DNA of 64,000 nt from Buchnera aphidicola (Astegopteryx bambusae) (GCF_039365365.1 NZ_CP134985.1:1-64000), one strand, 5' to 3'; positions 14,608 to 26,416 are shown, numbered from the stretch's first letter. A program made the numbers and translations. Notes: a model not told the origin generated them from the sequence alone.

Positions 14608-15975
14608 ATGTATATTCAAGATACTATAGTAGCTTTAGCTACGCCATATGGAATATCAGGTGTTGCTGTACTAAGAATCTCTGGTAATAAAATTTTAGAA
14701 ATTTGTAATAAGATTCTTAAAAAAGTCCCAAAACCTAGATATGCACATTATTTAAGTTTTTTTAGTGTTGTAGATAGTAAAATAATAGATAAAGGAATAG
14801 TTATAAGATATGAAAAACCCAGCTCTTTTACAGGAGAAGATGTTTTAGAACTGCAATGTCATGGAAGTCCTATTTTAGTAAATATTTTGTTAAAAAATAT
14901 TTTGTTGATAGAAGATGTTAGAATTGCAGAAAACGGAGAATTTTCTAAAAGATCATTTTTTAATAATAAAATGGATTTAGTTCAAGCAGAAGGAATAGAT
15001 GATTTAATAAATGCAAATTCTAAGACTACTTTAATTTCTTCTTTAAATTCTGTAAATGGAAATTATTCTATTTATATAAATAAGTTATCCAAAAAAATAA
15101 TAAAAATTATTACAAATATTGAAATTATTTTAAATTCTGAAGAAGAATATAATATTAATATTAATAATTTTATTTTGAAAGAAATAGATAAAATAATAAA
15201 TATTTTAAAAAAAGAAAATAAAAAATTAAAAAAAAATAATTTATTAAAAAATGGTATTAAAATAGTTATAACAGGAGTTCCTAATGTAGGAAAATCTAGT
15301 TTATTTAATGCTATTTTGTCTAATGAAAGATCAATAGTTACAGCATTTAGCGGTACTACAAGAGACATTGTAGTGGATAGTTTTTCTTTCGATGGTATAA
15401 ATTTTAGTATTTCAGATACTGCAGGAATAAATAATTCTAAGAATAAAATAGAAGAAATAGGAATTACAAAGGCATGGAAAGAAATAAGAAAATCTAATTG
15501 TGTATTGTTATTAACAGATTATAATAATATACATGATTTTAAAAAAAATATTTTTAATATAAAAATAATAAAGTATTTAAATACAAATAATATATATTAT
15601 GTAGTAGTTTTTAATAAATGTGATTTAAGAAATGTTTATCCTAATATAAAAATAATTAAAAATATTGCTTATATACATGTATCTGCTAAAAAAAATATTG
15701 GTATAAAATTATTGTTAAAATTTTTAAAAAAAAAATTATTGTTTAAAAATTTTTCTAAAAATATTTTTTTATCTAGAATTAGACATATTAATTTAATAAA
15801 AAGATCTTTATCTCATTTAGTTTATTCTAAAAAACATTTTAAAAAATTTAATAATTTAGAAATTTTGTCTGAAAATTTAAACGTATCTAGAGGATTTTTG
15901 GATAATATAGTTGGAAAATTTTATAAAAATGATTTGTTAGAATCTATATTTTCAAATTTTTGTTTTGGGAAATAA
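14608..15975 (+). CDS. mnmE: tRNA modification GTPase MnmE (TrmE/ThdF)
   Basis: GTPase partner of MnmG in wobble uridine modification. It has 455 residues (E. coli 454). The N-terminal formyl-THF-binding domain begins DTIVALATPYGISGVAVLRISG. The G domain holds the P-loop GVPNVGKSS, a G3 DTAG and the G4 NKCD. The protein ends in CFGK, matching the C-terminal CxGK motif needed for catalysis. It follows yidC as in E. coli; a tRNA-Phe gene on the opposite strand starts just beyond its stop. Confidence 0.97.
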   Translation: MYIQDTIVALATPYGISGVAVLRISGNKILEICNKILKKVPKPRYAHYLSFFSVVDSKIIDKGIVIRYEKPSSFTGEDVLELQCHGSPILVNILLKNILLIEDVRIAENGEFSKRSFFNNKMDLVQAEGIDDLINANSKTTLISSLNSVNGNYSIYINKLSKKIIKIITNIEIILNSEEEYNININNFILKEIDKIINILKKENKKLKKNNLLKNGIKIVITGVPNVGKSSLFNAILSNERSIVTAFSGTTRDIVVDSFSFDGINFSISDTAGINNSKNKIEEIGITKAWKEIRKSNCVLLLTDYNNIHDFKKNIFNIKIIKYLNTNNIYYVVVFNKCDLRNVYPNIKIIKNIAYIHVSAKKNIGIKLLLKFLKKKLLFKNFSKNIFLSRIRHINLIKRSLSHLVYSKKHFKKFNNLEILSENLNVSRGFLDNIVGKFYKNDLLESIFSNFCFGK

Positions 15976-15997
15976 TGAATAAAATATAAAAATAATA

Positions 15998-16070
15998 TGC
16001 CCGAAGGCGGAATCGAACCACCGACACGGGGATTTTCAGTCCACTGCTCTACCAACTGAGCTATCCGGGC
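15998..16070 (-). tRNA. tRNA-Phe (GAA)
   Basis: 73 nt. The minus strand folds as a standard cloverleaf beginning GCCCGGATAGCTCAG, with anticodon GAA (complement of 16035-16037), the T arm GGTTCGATTCC and discriminator A. The 3' CCA is not encoded. It lies alone between mnmE and groES on the other strand. Confidence 0.96.
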
Positions 16071-16161
16071 GTATTAAATATAATTATTTGCAATAAATTT
16101 ATAAAAGTCAACTAATTTATTTTTTATATATAAAATATATTTATAAAATATAAAATTTTTA

Positions 16162-16188
16162 CTTGAAAGTAAATGATATAATACATAT
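16162..16188 (+). promoter_or_regulatory. Candidate sigma-32 heat-shock promoter of groESL
   Basis: A perfect CTTGAAA -35 element at 16162-16168 is followed after 12 bases by ATACATAT, which matches five of the eight positions of the CCCCATNT sigma-32 -10 consensus. It lies about 80 bp upstream of groES. The heat-shock sigma gene rpoH is kept in the same window. A TATAAT at 16177-16182 is too close to the -35 element for sigma-70 spacing. Confidence 0.6.
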
Positions 16189-16269
16189 ATATAATTTTAA
16201 GAAATAAAATACTTATAAAATTTTTAAAAATAATATATTATTTTATTATAAAATAAGGTATTTAAAAAA

Positions 16270-18290
<2,021 letters not shown>

Positions 18291-18345
18291 TTAATATTTT
18301 TATAATTTTTTTATTATTATAGAATTAATTGTATTTTAACATTTT

Positions 18346-18378
18346 CTTATCCTTAGAAATAATTTTTCTAAGGATAAG
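18346..18378 (+). terminator. Intrinsic terminator of groESL
   Basis: A perfect 14-bp stem (arms CTTATCCTTAGAAA and TTTCTAAGGATAAG) around a five-base loop, followed by a short T run. It lies 56 bp after the groEL stop and upstream of efp on the same strand. Confidence 0.85.
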
Positions 18379-18435
18379 TTTTACAAAAATTAAATATTTT
18401 TTTTGAAAAAATAAAAATGAGTAATGTATAATTTT

Positions 18436-19002
18436 ATGATATTTTGTAATAGTAATAGTTTAAAAAATGGATTAAAAATAGTTTTTAATAATGTGCCTTT
18501 TAACATTGAGCGTAGTGATTTTGTTAAACCTGGAAAAGGGCAATCTTTTGTTAGAATTAAAATGAGAAATTTAATAAATAATAAATTAATAGAAAAAACT
18601 TTTAGATCGAATGAAAATTTTAAAATAGCAGATATAGAAAATATAGAAATTTCTTTTTTATACAGATCTGAAAATATTTTTTATTTTATTAATTTAAAAA
18701 ATTATAATGAAATTTTTATAGAAAAAGATAATATAAAAAATATTTTAGTATTTTTAGTACCTGGAAAAAAATATTTTGGATTATTATGGAATAAAAAACT
18801 TATATCTGTAGTAATAAAAAATTTTATTCATTTAAGAGTTGTTAGATTTGAACATTGTTCTGATAATAGTGTAAGTTATAAAAATAAATTAGCTGTGTTT
18901 AAAACAAATCTAAAAATTGTTGTACCGTCTTTTATTAAAATTAATGATATCATTAAAATAGATACTAGATATTTAAAATATGTGTCCAGAATTAATAAAT
19001 AA
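18436..19002 (+). CDS. efp: Translation elongation factor P
   Basis: Rescues ribosomes stalled on proline runs. The frame opens at 18424, but starting at the ATG at 18436 puts the lysine of PGKGQ at position 34, the residue that is lysylated in E. coli EF-P, with no gap, giving 188 residues. FVKPGKGQSFVRIKMRNL and the C-terminal IIKIDTRYLKYVSR are well conserved. The central domain is strongly diverged. The ribosome site is weak. Its stop is only six bases from the stop of convergent dnaC, with no terminator between. Confidence 0.93.
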   Translation: MIFCNSNSLKNGLKIVFNNVPFNIERSDFVKPGKGQSFVRIKMRNLINNKLIEKTFRSNENFKIADIENIEISFLYRSENIFYFINLKNYNEIFIEKDNIKNILVFLVPGKKYFGLLWNKKLISVVIKNFIHLRVVRFEHCSDNSVSYKNKLAVFKTNLKIVVPSFIKINDIIKIDTRYLKYVSRINK

Positions 19003-19008
19003 TTTGTT

Positions 19009-19737
19009 TTATATATATTTTCTATAACTTTTCCATTCAAAATTTAACCATAAACTTTTTCCTATTCTCATTCTGTCTATTACTCTTTCTCCTAATAATG
19101 TTTTCATACCATTATGATTTAAATTAGATAACATTCCTGTAGATCTTTTTGATGAAGATCTTCTATCTACTATTTGATTAATGACTACTTTTTCATATTT
19201 AGATTCTGTTTGCATACCAATTTCATCTATCATTAATAAATCTACTGTACTTAATTTATTCAATAAATTCTCTTCTGTCAAATTACTTGATCCGTTGAAT
19301 GTTTCTTTCATATTAGACATTAAATCTGCTACCGTTACTATAAGCACACTTTTTCCTTTTAATATTAAATAATTTCCAATAGCAGAAGCAAGATGATTTT
19401 TACCGGTTCCAGGATTACCCGAAAAAATAAAACTAGATACATGATTATTAAAGTTTTTTGCATATTTTTTTGCTGCATTTAAAACTCTTTCATGCCCTTT
19501 GTGTTTTATAATATAGTTTTTAAATGAACATTTAGTATATAATGCTTTTATTCCAGATTTTTTAAATGTTTTTTTTATTTTCATAATTTTATTTTTTTTT
19601 AATATAGATTTTGAAGAAATTATTCCCTGTTCTTGATTCCATGATAGCAAATCTTTGTCATTTTTAAATTTTGGTTTTATATGTTTAGGAATTATTTTTT
19701 TTAATCTTTTTAAAAAATTAATGGTATTATTTTTCAT
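19009..19737 (-). CDS. dnaC: DNA replication protein DnaC (helicase loader)
   Basis: AAA+ ATPase that loads the DnaB helicase. It has 242 residues (E. coli 245). The Walker A FSGNPGTGKNHLASAIGNYL and a Walker B with DLLMIDEIGMQ are present, with an arginine-rich VDRRSSSKRSTGMLSNLN segment downstream, as in E. coli. The ATG overlaps the dnaT stop by one base (TAATG), so the pair is translationally coupled. Its retention is notable because dnaA is absent from its usual place. Confidence 0.95.
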   Translation of the reverse strand: MKNNTINFLKRLKKIIPKHIKPKFKNDKDLLSWNQEQGIISSKSILKKNKIMKIKKTFKKSGIKALYTKCSFKNYIIKHKGHERVLNAAKKYAKNFNNHVSSFIFSGNPGTGKNHLASAIGNYLILKGKSVLIVTVADLMSNMKETFNGSSNLTEENLLNKLSTVDLLMIDEIGMQTESKYEKVVINQIVDRRSSSKRSTGMLSNLNHNGMKTLLGERVIDRMRIGKSLWLNFEWKSYRKYI

Positions 19738-20276
19738 TATTTGTCTCTAAAACCATCTGGAATATAATTTTTTTTTATATAAATTTTATTAGATTTAGAT
19801 ATGTTTTTATTATGTTTTGATGCTCTTGTTATTTTTAAACTATATGCTAATTTTTGTTCCCATTGAATATGGTGTAATATTCTTCCTTCTGCTTTCCAAT
19901 AATCTATAAATAAATTTAATTCACTTCTAGATACTTTTTTTTTTATTTCTATTCCCCACATGGCAGCTTTTTTAATAAAATTTTTATCTGGATTCCAATT
20001 TTTATACATTGCAAATTTGTTTTGTATTTTATTTTTTGAGTTAAATTTTTCAATTGATATAATTTTTTTAGAAATATCATTATCTATTTTTTTTTTATAT
20101 ATTTTTATTTTTTTAAAAATTTTTTTTAATATATAATTATTTATTATGTATGTTTTGGGAGCGTTTTTTTCTAATATTAGTATTGTTTTTTTTTTTGTTT
20201 TTTTCAAATATTTTGATGGTTCTTTTAAAAAATTTTCTATAGTTACTTTAAATAAATTTAATTTTTTTATTTCCAT
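19737..20276 (-). CDS. dnaT: Primosomal protein DnaT (protein i)
   Basis: Primosome assembly factor acting with PriA/PriB in replication restart. It has 179 residues, the same length as in E. coli. The N-terminal half is diverged and lysine-rich, but the C-terminal half is clear: KFAMYKNWNPDKNFI, YWKAEGRILHHIQWEQKLA, and the PDGFRDK end correspond to E. coli DnaT. It is directly coupled to dnaC as in E. coli. Confidence 0.93.
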   Translation of the reverse strand: MEIKKLNLFKVTIENFLKEPSKYLKKTKKKTILILEKNAPKTYIINNYILKKIFKKIKIYKKKIDNDISKKIISIEKFNSKNKIQNKFAMYKNWNPDKNFIKKAAMWGIEIKKKVSRSELNLFIDYWKAEGRILHHIQWEQKLAYSLKITRASKHNKNISKSNKIYIKKNYIPDGFRDK

Positions 20277-20317
20277 AAAATTGTTTCCTATATTTTATAT
20301 TTTTTATTTTCGTTTAG

Positions 20318-20857
20318 TTAATTTTTAACTAAATATAGTTTACCAATTGTTTGACCTATATTTTTTTTTTTTATATTTTTCCAATTTTTAGGAATATATA
20401 TATTTTTTTTTTTTATATTTTCTAAATAAACAATAGTATTTTTTTTTGTCCAATTATTTTTTTTCAATAAAATTATAATGTTGTTTATAATATTATTGTT
20501 AAATGGAGGATCTAAAAATATTATATCATATGGTTTTCCATATCTATTTAACCATTTTAATGCATTTACATTTATTACATTTATATTTTTTATAGACAAT
20601 TTTTTTATATTTTTTAATATATTTTTATATAAATAAAAATTTTTTTCTAATGAAGTTACACATTTAGCATTTCTAGATATTGCTTCTATGCTCAGTGATG
20701 CGCTTCCACAAAAACAATCTAAACATTTTGATTTCTTTATATATTTTGATAACCATTCAAATAGAACTTTTTTCATTAAATTTGTTGTTGGTCTTACTTT
20801 ATTTTTTTTGTTTATTATTATATTTCTAGATTTAAATTTTCCTGATATTATTTTCAT
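20318..20857 (-). CDS. rsmD: 16S rRNA (guanine-966-N2)-methyltransferase RsmD
   Basis: SAM-dependent methyltransferase modifying G966 of 16S rRNA. It has 179 residues (E. coli 198). IISGKFKSRNI and VRPTTNLMKKVLFEWL match the N-terminus, CLDCFCGSASLSIEA is the SAM-binding motif I, and the catalytic DPPF motif is present (IIFLDPPF). It is divergent from ftsY, as in E. coli where rsmD and ftsY are neighbours. Confidence 0.92.
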   Translation of the reverse strand: MKIISGKFKSRNIIINKKNKVRPTTNLMKKVLFEWLSKYIKKSKCLDCFCGSASLSIEAISRNAKCVTSLEKNFYLYKNILKNIKKLSIKNINVINVNALKWLNRYGKPYDIIFLDPPFNNNIINNIIILLKKNNWTKKNTIVYLENIKKKNIYIPKNWKNIKKKNIGQTIGKLYLVKN

Positions 20858-20986
20858 ATTATATGCAACAATATTATTAATATATTTGATTTATATTTTT
20901 TATAATGTAAAAATGTTATTATATAATTTTATGAATATCTGTTAATAAAATTATTCAATTCAATATTATAGAAATGAGAATAAAAT

Positions 20987-22131
20987 ATGTCAAAGAGTAA
21001 AAATAATAGTTTTGTTTCTTGGATATTAAGTAGTTTTAAAAAAAAAAAGTTTGTAAAAAATCAGATGATAAGTATAATAATTTAAAAAATAATAATAAAA
21101 TAAATAATGATAAAAGAAAAAATTTTTATGATAAAAACCATAAGAATTATAAAAAATTTTCATCTATAGATAAGTTACATGAAAAAAAAAATAAACTACA
21201 TTTAGATAAAAATAAAAGTATTTTTAACATATTTAAAGAAAAATTATATAATACTAAAAAAAAAATTAGTTCAAAAATAAAAGAAATATTTTTTAAAGAT
21301 AATGTAAAAATTAATAAAAAATTTTTGAAAAAGTTAGAAGAAAATTTATTATTATGTGATGTCGGGTTTAATACTTCTAAAAAAATAATTTCTAATTTAA
21401 ATAAAGAAATTTGTAAAAAAAATATTTTGGATGAAAAGATTGTTTTAGATATGTTAAAAACTCAATTATTGAAAATATTAAAAGTTTCTTATAACAATAA
21501 TTTAAAGATTAAAAAAAAATATCCTTTTTTAATTTTAGTAGTAGGAGTTAATGGTGTTGGAAAAACAACGACTGTTGGAAAATTAGCATGGAAATATAAA
21601 AATCAAGGAAAATCTGTTATGATAGCTGCAGGAGATACTTTTAGGGCGGCTGCAATAGAACAATTAAAAATAATTTCTAAAAAAATATCTGTACCTTTAG
21701 TGTCTCAACATTATAAAGCTGATGCAGCATCTGTTATTTTTGATGCTATACAATCCGCTAAGAACAAACATATAGAAGTGTTAATAGCAGATACTTCTGG
21801 TAGATTACATAATAATAAAAATTTTATATCTGAACTTAAAAAAATTGTTCGCGTTACGAAAAAAATAGATAAAAATTATCCTGATGAAATAATTTTAGTA
21901 GTAGATTCTTCTAGTGGTCATAATGTTATAAAACAAACTAAAGTATTTAATGATGCAATAAATGTTACAGGTACAATTTTTACTAAATTGGATGGAACAT
22001 CTAAAGGTGGTATGATTTTTAATGTTTCTAATAAATTTAACATTCCAATAAGATATATTTGTACTGGAGAAAATAAAGAAGATTTGCATAAATTTGATAG
22101 CAAAAATTTTGTTAAATCTATATTAGAGTAA
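20987..22131 (+). CDS. ftsY: Signal recognition particle receptor FtsY, frameshifted at a poly(A) tract
   Basis: SRP receptor GTPase for co-translational membrane targeting. The ATG at 20987 opens MSKSKNNSFVSWILSSFKKKK, resembling the E. coli FFSWL start, but that frame ends in TAA soon after an 11-base A run (21038-21048). One added A joins it to a second frame that runs through a lysine/asparagine-rich linker into the NG domain: KLEENLLLCDVGFNTSKK, P-loop GVNGVGKTT, AAGDTFRAAA, DTSGRL, TKLDGTSKGG. With the frame restored the protein has about 381 residues. If no slippage occurs, only the NG domain from about 21325 could be made, using a TTG start. The catalytic part is fully conserved, so I regard the gene as functional. 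Confidence 0.9.
21038..21048 (+). repeat. Poly(A) tract (A11) at the ftsY frameshift
   Basis: A run of eleven A in the coding strand marks the exact point where the ftsY N-terminal frame and the NG-domain frame part. Twelve (or nine) A would restore continuity. Confidence 0.9.
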
Positions 22132-22266
22132 TTTTTGTATTTATATACATAATATGTATTTTTATTTTTTATATATATAAGTTATATAATAATATAATAA
22201 TTTTTTTATATTAATATTTTATTTTTTATTTTTTTAAACTAAAATTTTTATAATTTAGGTAATTAA

Positions 22267-23127
22267 ATGTTAAAAATTATTGATGCTATTTCTTATGGTT
22301 CTTTAGGAAGTTTAAATTCTTATATAAACGTAGTTTTTTCTTTTCCTGTTATTTCAAGAAAAAAAGAAAAACATTTTTCAAATTTATTCTATCATAATAG
22401 TGATTTAGTTGCTGCTAAAAATTTAATATTATCTAATTTAAGATTTGTTGTACATATTTCAAGAAATTATTTAGGATATGGTTTGTTGCAATCTGATTTA
22501 ATCCAAGAAGGTAATATTGGATTAATGAAAGCAGTAAAAAAATTTAATCCAGAAATTGGTGTTAGACTAATATCTTTTGCTGTACATTGGATAAAATCAG
22601 AAATACATGAATATGTTTTAAAAAATTGGAGAATAGTTAAAATAGCTACTACAAAAGCTCAAAGAAAATTATTTTTTAATTTAAGAAAGAATAAAAAACG
22701 ACTCGGGTGGTTTAATAAATATGAAATAGAAACTGTTGCTAAAGAATTAGGAGTTACATCAAATGATGTAAAAGAAATGGAAAATAGAATGTTGTCTAAG
22801 GATTTAAATTTTAATCTTTCTTCATGTAAAGAAGATGAAAATCATACGAAATTTAGATTAGTATCATCTTATTTAAAAGATAAAAATTCAAATTTTGCAA
22901 ATATTTTGGAAAAAAATGATTTTTTTAAATATAATATAAGAAAACTTAATAATGCATTGTTGAGTTTAGACAAAAGAAGTAAAAATATAATAACTTCTAG
23001 ATGGTTATATAATAATAAAAAAAAAACTTTACAAAATTTAGCAGATTATTATGGCATTTCTGCTGAAAGAGTTAGACAAATTGAAAAAATTGCTATGAAA
23101 AAGATGAAACTAAAAATAAAAAGTTAA
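22267..23127 (+). CDS. rpoH: RNA polymerase sigma-32 (heat-shock sigma factor)
   Basis: Alternative sigma factor for heat-shock genes. It has 286 residues (E. coli 284). Region 2 contains [32 protein letters not shown] and RLISFAVHWIKSEI. The RpoH-specific box reads QRKLFFNLRKNKKRLGW, nearly identical to E. coli. Region 4.2 ends in YYGISAERVRQIEK. It follows ftsY directly; the cell-division genes ftsE and ftsX that lie between them in E. coli are missing. A matching promoter is seen before groES. Confidence 0.96.
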   Translation: MLKIIDAISYGSLGSLNSYINVVFSFPVISRKKEKHFSNLFYHNSDLVAAKNLILSNLRFVVHISRNYLGYGLLQSDLIQEGNIGLMKAVKKFNPEIGVRLISFAVHWIKSEIHEYVLKNWRIVKIATTKAQRKLFFNLRKNKKRLGWFNKYEIETVAKELGVTSNDVKEMENRMLSKDLNFNLSSCKEDENHTKFRLVSSYLKDKNSNFANILEKNDFFKYNIRKLNNALLSLDKRSKNIITSRWLYNNKKKTLQNLADYYGISAERVRQIEKIAMKKMKLKIKS

Positions 23128-23361
23128 TATTTTAATAATATTTTTATAAAATTTTATGTCATTTACTTTTTAATGTACAATATATACGTAGTTTATAATT
23201 AACATTGTATGTAATGTTTTTATAAAAATGATATAATAATATTATTATCTTTTAATATTTTTTATAAAGTTGTTTATATAGTTTATAACATGTCAAATAT
23301 TATAAATTTGATATTTAAATTTATATAAAATATATTTTGTTTGTATAAGAGAATTTATTTG

Positions 23362-25614
23362 ATGAACATTTTTAGTCATATATTGGGTTTTCCAAGAATA
23401 GGTCCTAATCGAGAGTTAAAGATTGCTCAAGAAAAATATTGGAATAATGAGATAAGTAAAGATGAATTATTTTCTGTAGGAAGAAAAATAAGAAAAAATA
23501 ATTTAAAAATTCAAAAATCTGCATGTTTAGATTTTTTATGTGTTGGAGATTTTTCTTGGTATGATCATGTATTAAATAATAGTATGATGGTTGGAAATAT
23601 ACCTACAAGACATAGAAATGTAAATAATAAAGTTGATATAGACACTTTATTTGGAATTGCTAGAGGCTATAATTCAAAAAATAATTTTGCATGTTCGTCT
23701 GAAATGACTAAGTGGTTCAATACAAATTATCATTATATAGTTCCAGAATTTAATAAAAATACATATTTTAAATTTTCTTGGAAACAAATATTAGAAGAAG
23801 TTGATGAAGCTATAAACTTAAATTTTAATAATATTAAACCAATTTTATTAGGACCAATTAGTTATTTATGGTTAGGAAAAAGAGATAATAATACAGTATT
23901 TGATAAGTTAGAATTATTAGATAAAATTTTACCTATATATAAAAATATTTTATCAGAGTTTAATAAAAGAAATATAAAATGGGTACAAATAGATGAACCA
24001 ATATTGGTTTTAGATATTTCAAAAAAATGGTTAGAATCTTTTATATATGCATATAATTATTTAAATAATAAAAATTTAAAAATATTGTTAACTACTTATT
24101 TTGGTAGTATATCACATAATATAGATATTATAAAAAATATTCCTATTGATGGTATACATATAGATTGTGTTAGTGAAAAAAATAATTTACAAAATTTAAT
24201 AAAAATGTTGTCTAAAGATATTTGTATATCTTTAGGTGTGATAAATGGCAGAAATATATGGAAAGCAGATTTACAAAAAATATATAATGAAATATGTTTC
24301 ATAAAAAATTTTAAAAGAAATTTTTTTATAAGTACTTCTTGTTCTCTAATGCATGTGCCAATTGATATATCTGTAGAAACAAAAATAAAAAAATCTGTTT
24401 TAAAAAAATTTTCTTTTGCAATACAAAAATGCAAAGAATTATATTTATTAAAAAAGTGTTTAAAAAATTTTAATAAAAATTTTTTTACAAAAAAAAATTT
24501 TTTTTATAATAGTGATGTATATAATAAAAGAAAAAATGTTTATATAAAAAAAAATGATTTGGTAAGAAAAAGTACTTATGAATTTAGAATAAAACAACAA
24601 ATTAAAAATTTAAAAATACCAATTCTACCTACTACTACTATAGGATCTTTTCCTCAGACAAAAGAGTTAAGAAACATTAGATTAAAATTTAAAAACAATA
24701 AAATAGATTTAAAAAAATATAATTTTGAAATAAAAAAATATATAAAAAATGTTATTCTCGAACAAGAAAATTTAGGATTAGATGTATTAGTACATGGTGA
24801 ACCTGAAAGAAATGATATGGTAGAATATTTTGGTCAACATTTAGAAGGATTTTTATTTACAGAATTTGGGTGGGTTCAAAGTTATGGCTCTAGATGTGTA
24901 AAACCTCCTATAATATTTGATAATGTTTCTAGAAAAAAACCGATAACTATAAAATGGACTAAATATGCTCAATCTAAGACTAAAAAATTAGTTAAAGGGA
25001 TGCTAACTGGTCCTGTAACTATTTTACTATGGTCATTTTGTAGGGAAGACTTATCAAAAGATATTATCTCTAAACAAATTGCTATTGCTATTAGAAAAGA
25101 AGTAAAAGATTTAGAAAATGCTGGAATAAAAATTATTCAAATTGATGAGCCAGCTTTTAGAGAAGGTTTACCATTAAGAAAAAAATATATAAAATCATAT
25201 TTGTCTTGGGCGATTGATGCTTTCAAATTAAGTTCATCTGTTGTAAATGATGAAACTCAAATACATACACATATGTGTTATTCTAATTTTAATAACATTA
25301 TAGATTCTATAATTAAGTTAGATGCTGATGTAATAACTATAGAATCTTCTAAATCTCATTTAAAATTATTAGATTGCTTTAAAAATATTAAATACCCTAA
25401 TGGGATAGGACCTGGTGTATATGATATACATACAACTAATATTCCAAGTGTTTCGAACATATACGATACTATAAAAAAATATATAAAGATATTTAATATA
25501 GAAAATTTGTGGATTAATCCAGATTGTGGGTTAAAAACTAGAAATTGGAAAGAAGTAAAAATATCTCTAAAAAATATGATATTAGCTACAAAAAATTTGA
25601 GAAATAAAATTTAA
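23362..25614 (+). CDS. metE: Cobalamin-independent methionine synthase MetE
   Basis: Transfers the methyl group of 5-methyltetrahydrofolate (triglutamate) to homocysteine, the final step of methionine synthesis. The ATG at 23362 gives MNIFSHILGFPRIGPNREL, matching the E. coli start, and 750 residues (E. coli 753); an in-frame TTG upstream at 23341 is less likely. Zinc ligands are present in HTHMCYSNFN and NPDCGLKTR, and the PTTTIGSFPQT and VLVHGEPERNDMVEYF blocks are intact. Together with metF at 38.6 kb it keeps the methyl branch of methionine synthesis. No MetJ or MetR box was recognised upstream. Confidence 0.97.
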   Translation: MNIFSHILGFPRIGPNRELKIAQEKYWNNEISKDELFSVGRKIRKNNLKIQKSACLDFLCVGDFSWYDHVLNNSMMVGNIPTRHRNVNNKVDIDTLFGIARGYNSKNNFACSSEMTKWFNTNYHYIVPEFNKNTYFKFSWKQILEEVDEAINLNFNNIKPILLGPISYLWLGKRDNNTVFDKLELLDKILPIYKNILSEFNKRNIKWVQIDEPILVLDISKKWLESFIYAYNYLNNKNLKILLTTYFGSISHNIDIIKNIPIDGIHIDCVSEKNNLQNLIKMLSKDICISLGVINGRNIWKADLQKIYNEICFIKNFKRNFFISTSCSLMHVPIDISVETKIKKSVLKKFSFAIQKCKELYLLKKCLKNFNKNFFTKKNFFYNSDVYNKRKNVYIKKNDLVRKSTYEFRIKQQIKNLKIPILPTTTIGSFPQTKELRNIRLKFKNNKIDLKKYNFEIKKYIKNVILEQENLGLDVLVHGEPERNDMVEYFGQHLEGFLFTEFGWVQSYGSRCVKPPIIFDNVSRKKPITIKWTKYAQSKTKKLVKGMLTGPVTILLWSFCREDLSKDIISKQIAIAIRKEVKDLENAGIKIIQIDEPAFREGLPLRKKYIKSYLSWAIDAFKLSSSVVNDETQIHTHMCYSNFNNIIDSIIKLDADVITIESSKSHLKLLDCFKNIKYPNGIGPGVYDIHTTNIPSVSNIYDTIKKYIKIFNIENLWINPDCGLKTRNWKEVKISLKNMILATKNLRNKI

Positions 25615-25668
25615 TTTTTTTGTTCATTTAAATATTTTATTTTTTATGTTTAAAAATACTTTAATTTT

Positions 25669-25713
25669 AACTATTAAAACTGAAAATTTTTGAATATTTC
25701 AGTTTTAATAGTT
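25669..25713. terminator. Bidirectional terminator between metE and hupA
   Basis: Perfect 17-bp arms, AACTATTAAAACTGAAA and TTTCAGTTTTAATAGTT, flank an 11-base loop, with T-rich sequence following on the + strand and A-rich preceding. It lies between convergent metE and hupA. Confidence 0.8.
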
Positions 25714-25865
25714 TTGTTTAAATATTGTAAAAAATTTATATTAATAAAATTAATATTACAATATTTTTATATAATATTTTATTTTTTTTATTTTAAAAAA
25801 TGTTTTTGTTTAAAAATTTTTCTATATATTTTATTTTTATAAATAATAATCTTTTATAAATAATA

Positions 25866-26141
25866 TTATTTTTTTACAGCGTTTTTTAATGCTTTTCCTG
25901 AAACAAAAGCTGGAACTCTAGTAGCTGCAATTTTTATTTCTTCTCCTGTTTGTGGATTTCTTCCTATTCTTTCTGATCTTTGATTAACTTTAAAAGTTCC
26001 AAATCCAACTATTTGCACTGTTTTTCCTTGTTTTAAAGATTGTGTAATTATTTGTAATGTAGTTTCTAATGTATTTTTTGTTTGAGATTTAGTTAGTGAA
26101 GTTTTTTCTGCAACTGCTTTTATTAATTCAGCTTTATTCAT
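25866..26141 (-). CDS. hupA: Histone-like DNA-binding protein HU
   Basis: Small nucleoid protein, 91 residues (E. coli HU-alpha 90). It begins [20 protein letters not shown]; the beta-arm signature reads [21 protein letters not shown], with the DNA-intercalating proline region intact. Only one HU gene is seen, so the protein is presumably a homodimer. It lies downstream of rpoC on the same strand but separated by 275 bp, so it may have its own promoter. Confidence 0.96.
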   Translation of the reverse strand: MNKAELIKAVAEKTSLTKSQTKNTLETTLQIITQSLKQGKTVQIVGFGTFKVNQRSERIGRNPQTGEEIKIAATRVPAFVSGKALKNAVKK

Positions 26142-26253
26142 TAATTTTCCTTAATTATGTATTTTAAATTTTGTTAATAATAATTTTAAAAAAATAATGT
26201 AATCTTTTAAAATTTTTATTTTTTATTTTTTTTATTTTTATTAGAATTTTTAT

Positions 26254-26272
26254 TATAACTATTATAGTTATA
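26254..26272. other. Short perfect inverted repeat between rpoC and hupA
   Basis: TATAACTAT, one base, ATAGTTATA. It could be the weak end of the rpoBC transcript or a binding site near the hupA promoter. There is no clear U tract on the minus strand, so its function is unsure. Confidence 0.3.
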
Positions 26273-26416
26273 CAATTATAATAATATATAATTTTTTAAC
26301 ATTTATATTTTTAAATTATTTAATTCAGTTTTTTATTTTTTTTATAAAATTTAATATTTTATAAATTATTTATAAAAACGTTTAATAAAATATTTTTAAT
26401 TATGTTTATACAAAAT

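Noticed and set aside
23128-23361. Possible metE regulatory site or small RNA in the rpoH-metE spacer
   Set aside because: Only short A/T-rich inverted repeats are seen; no MetJ or MetR box and no convincing RNA structure.
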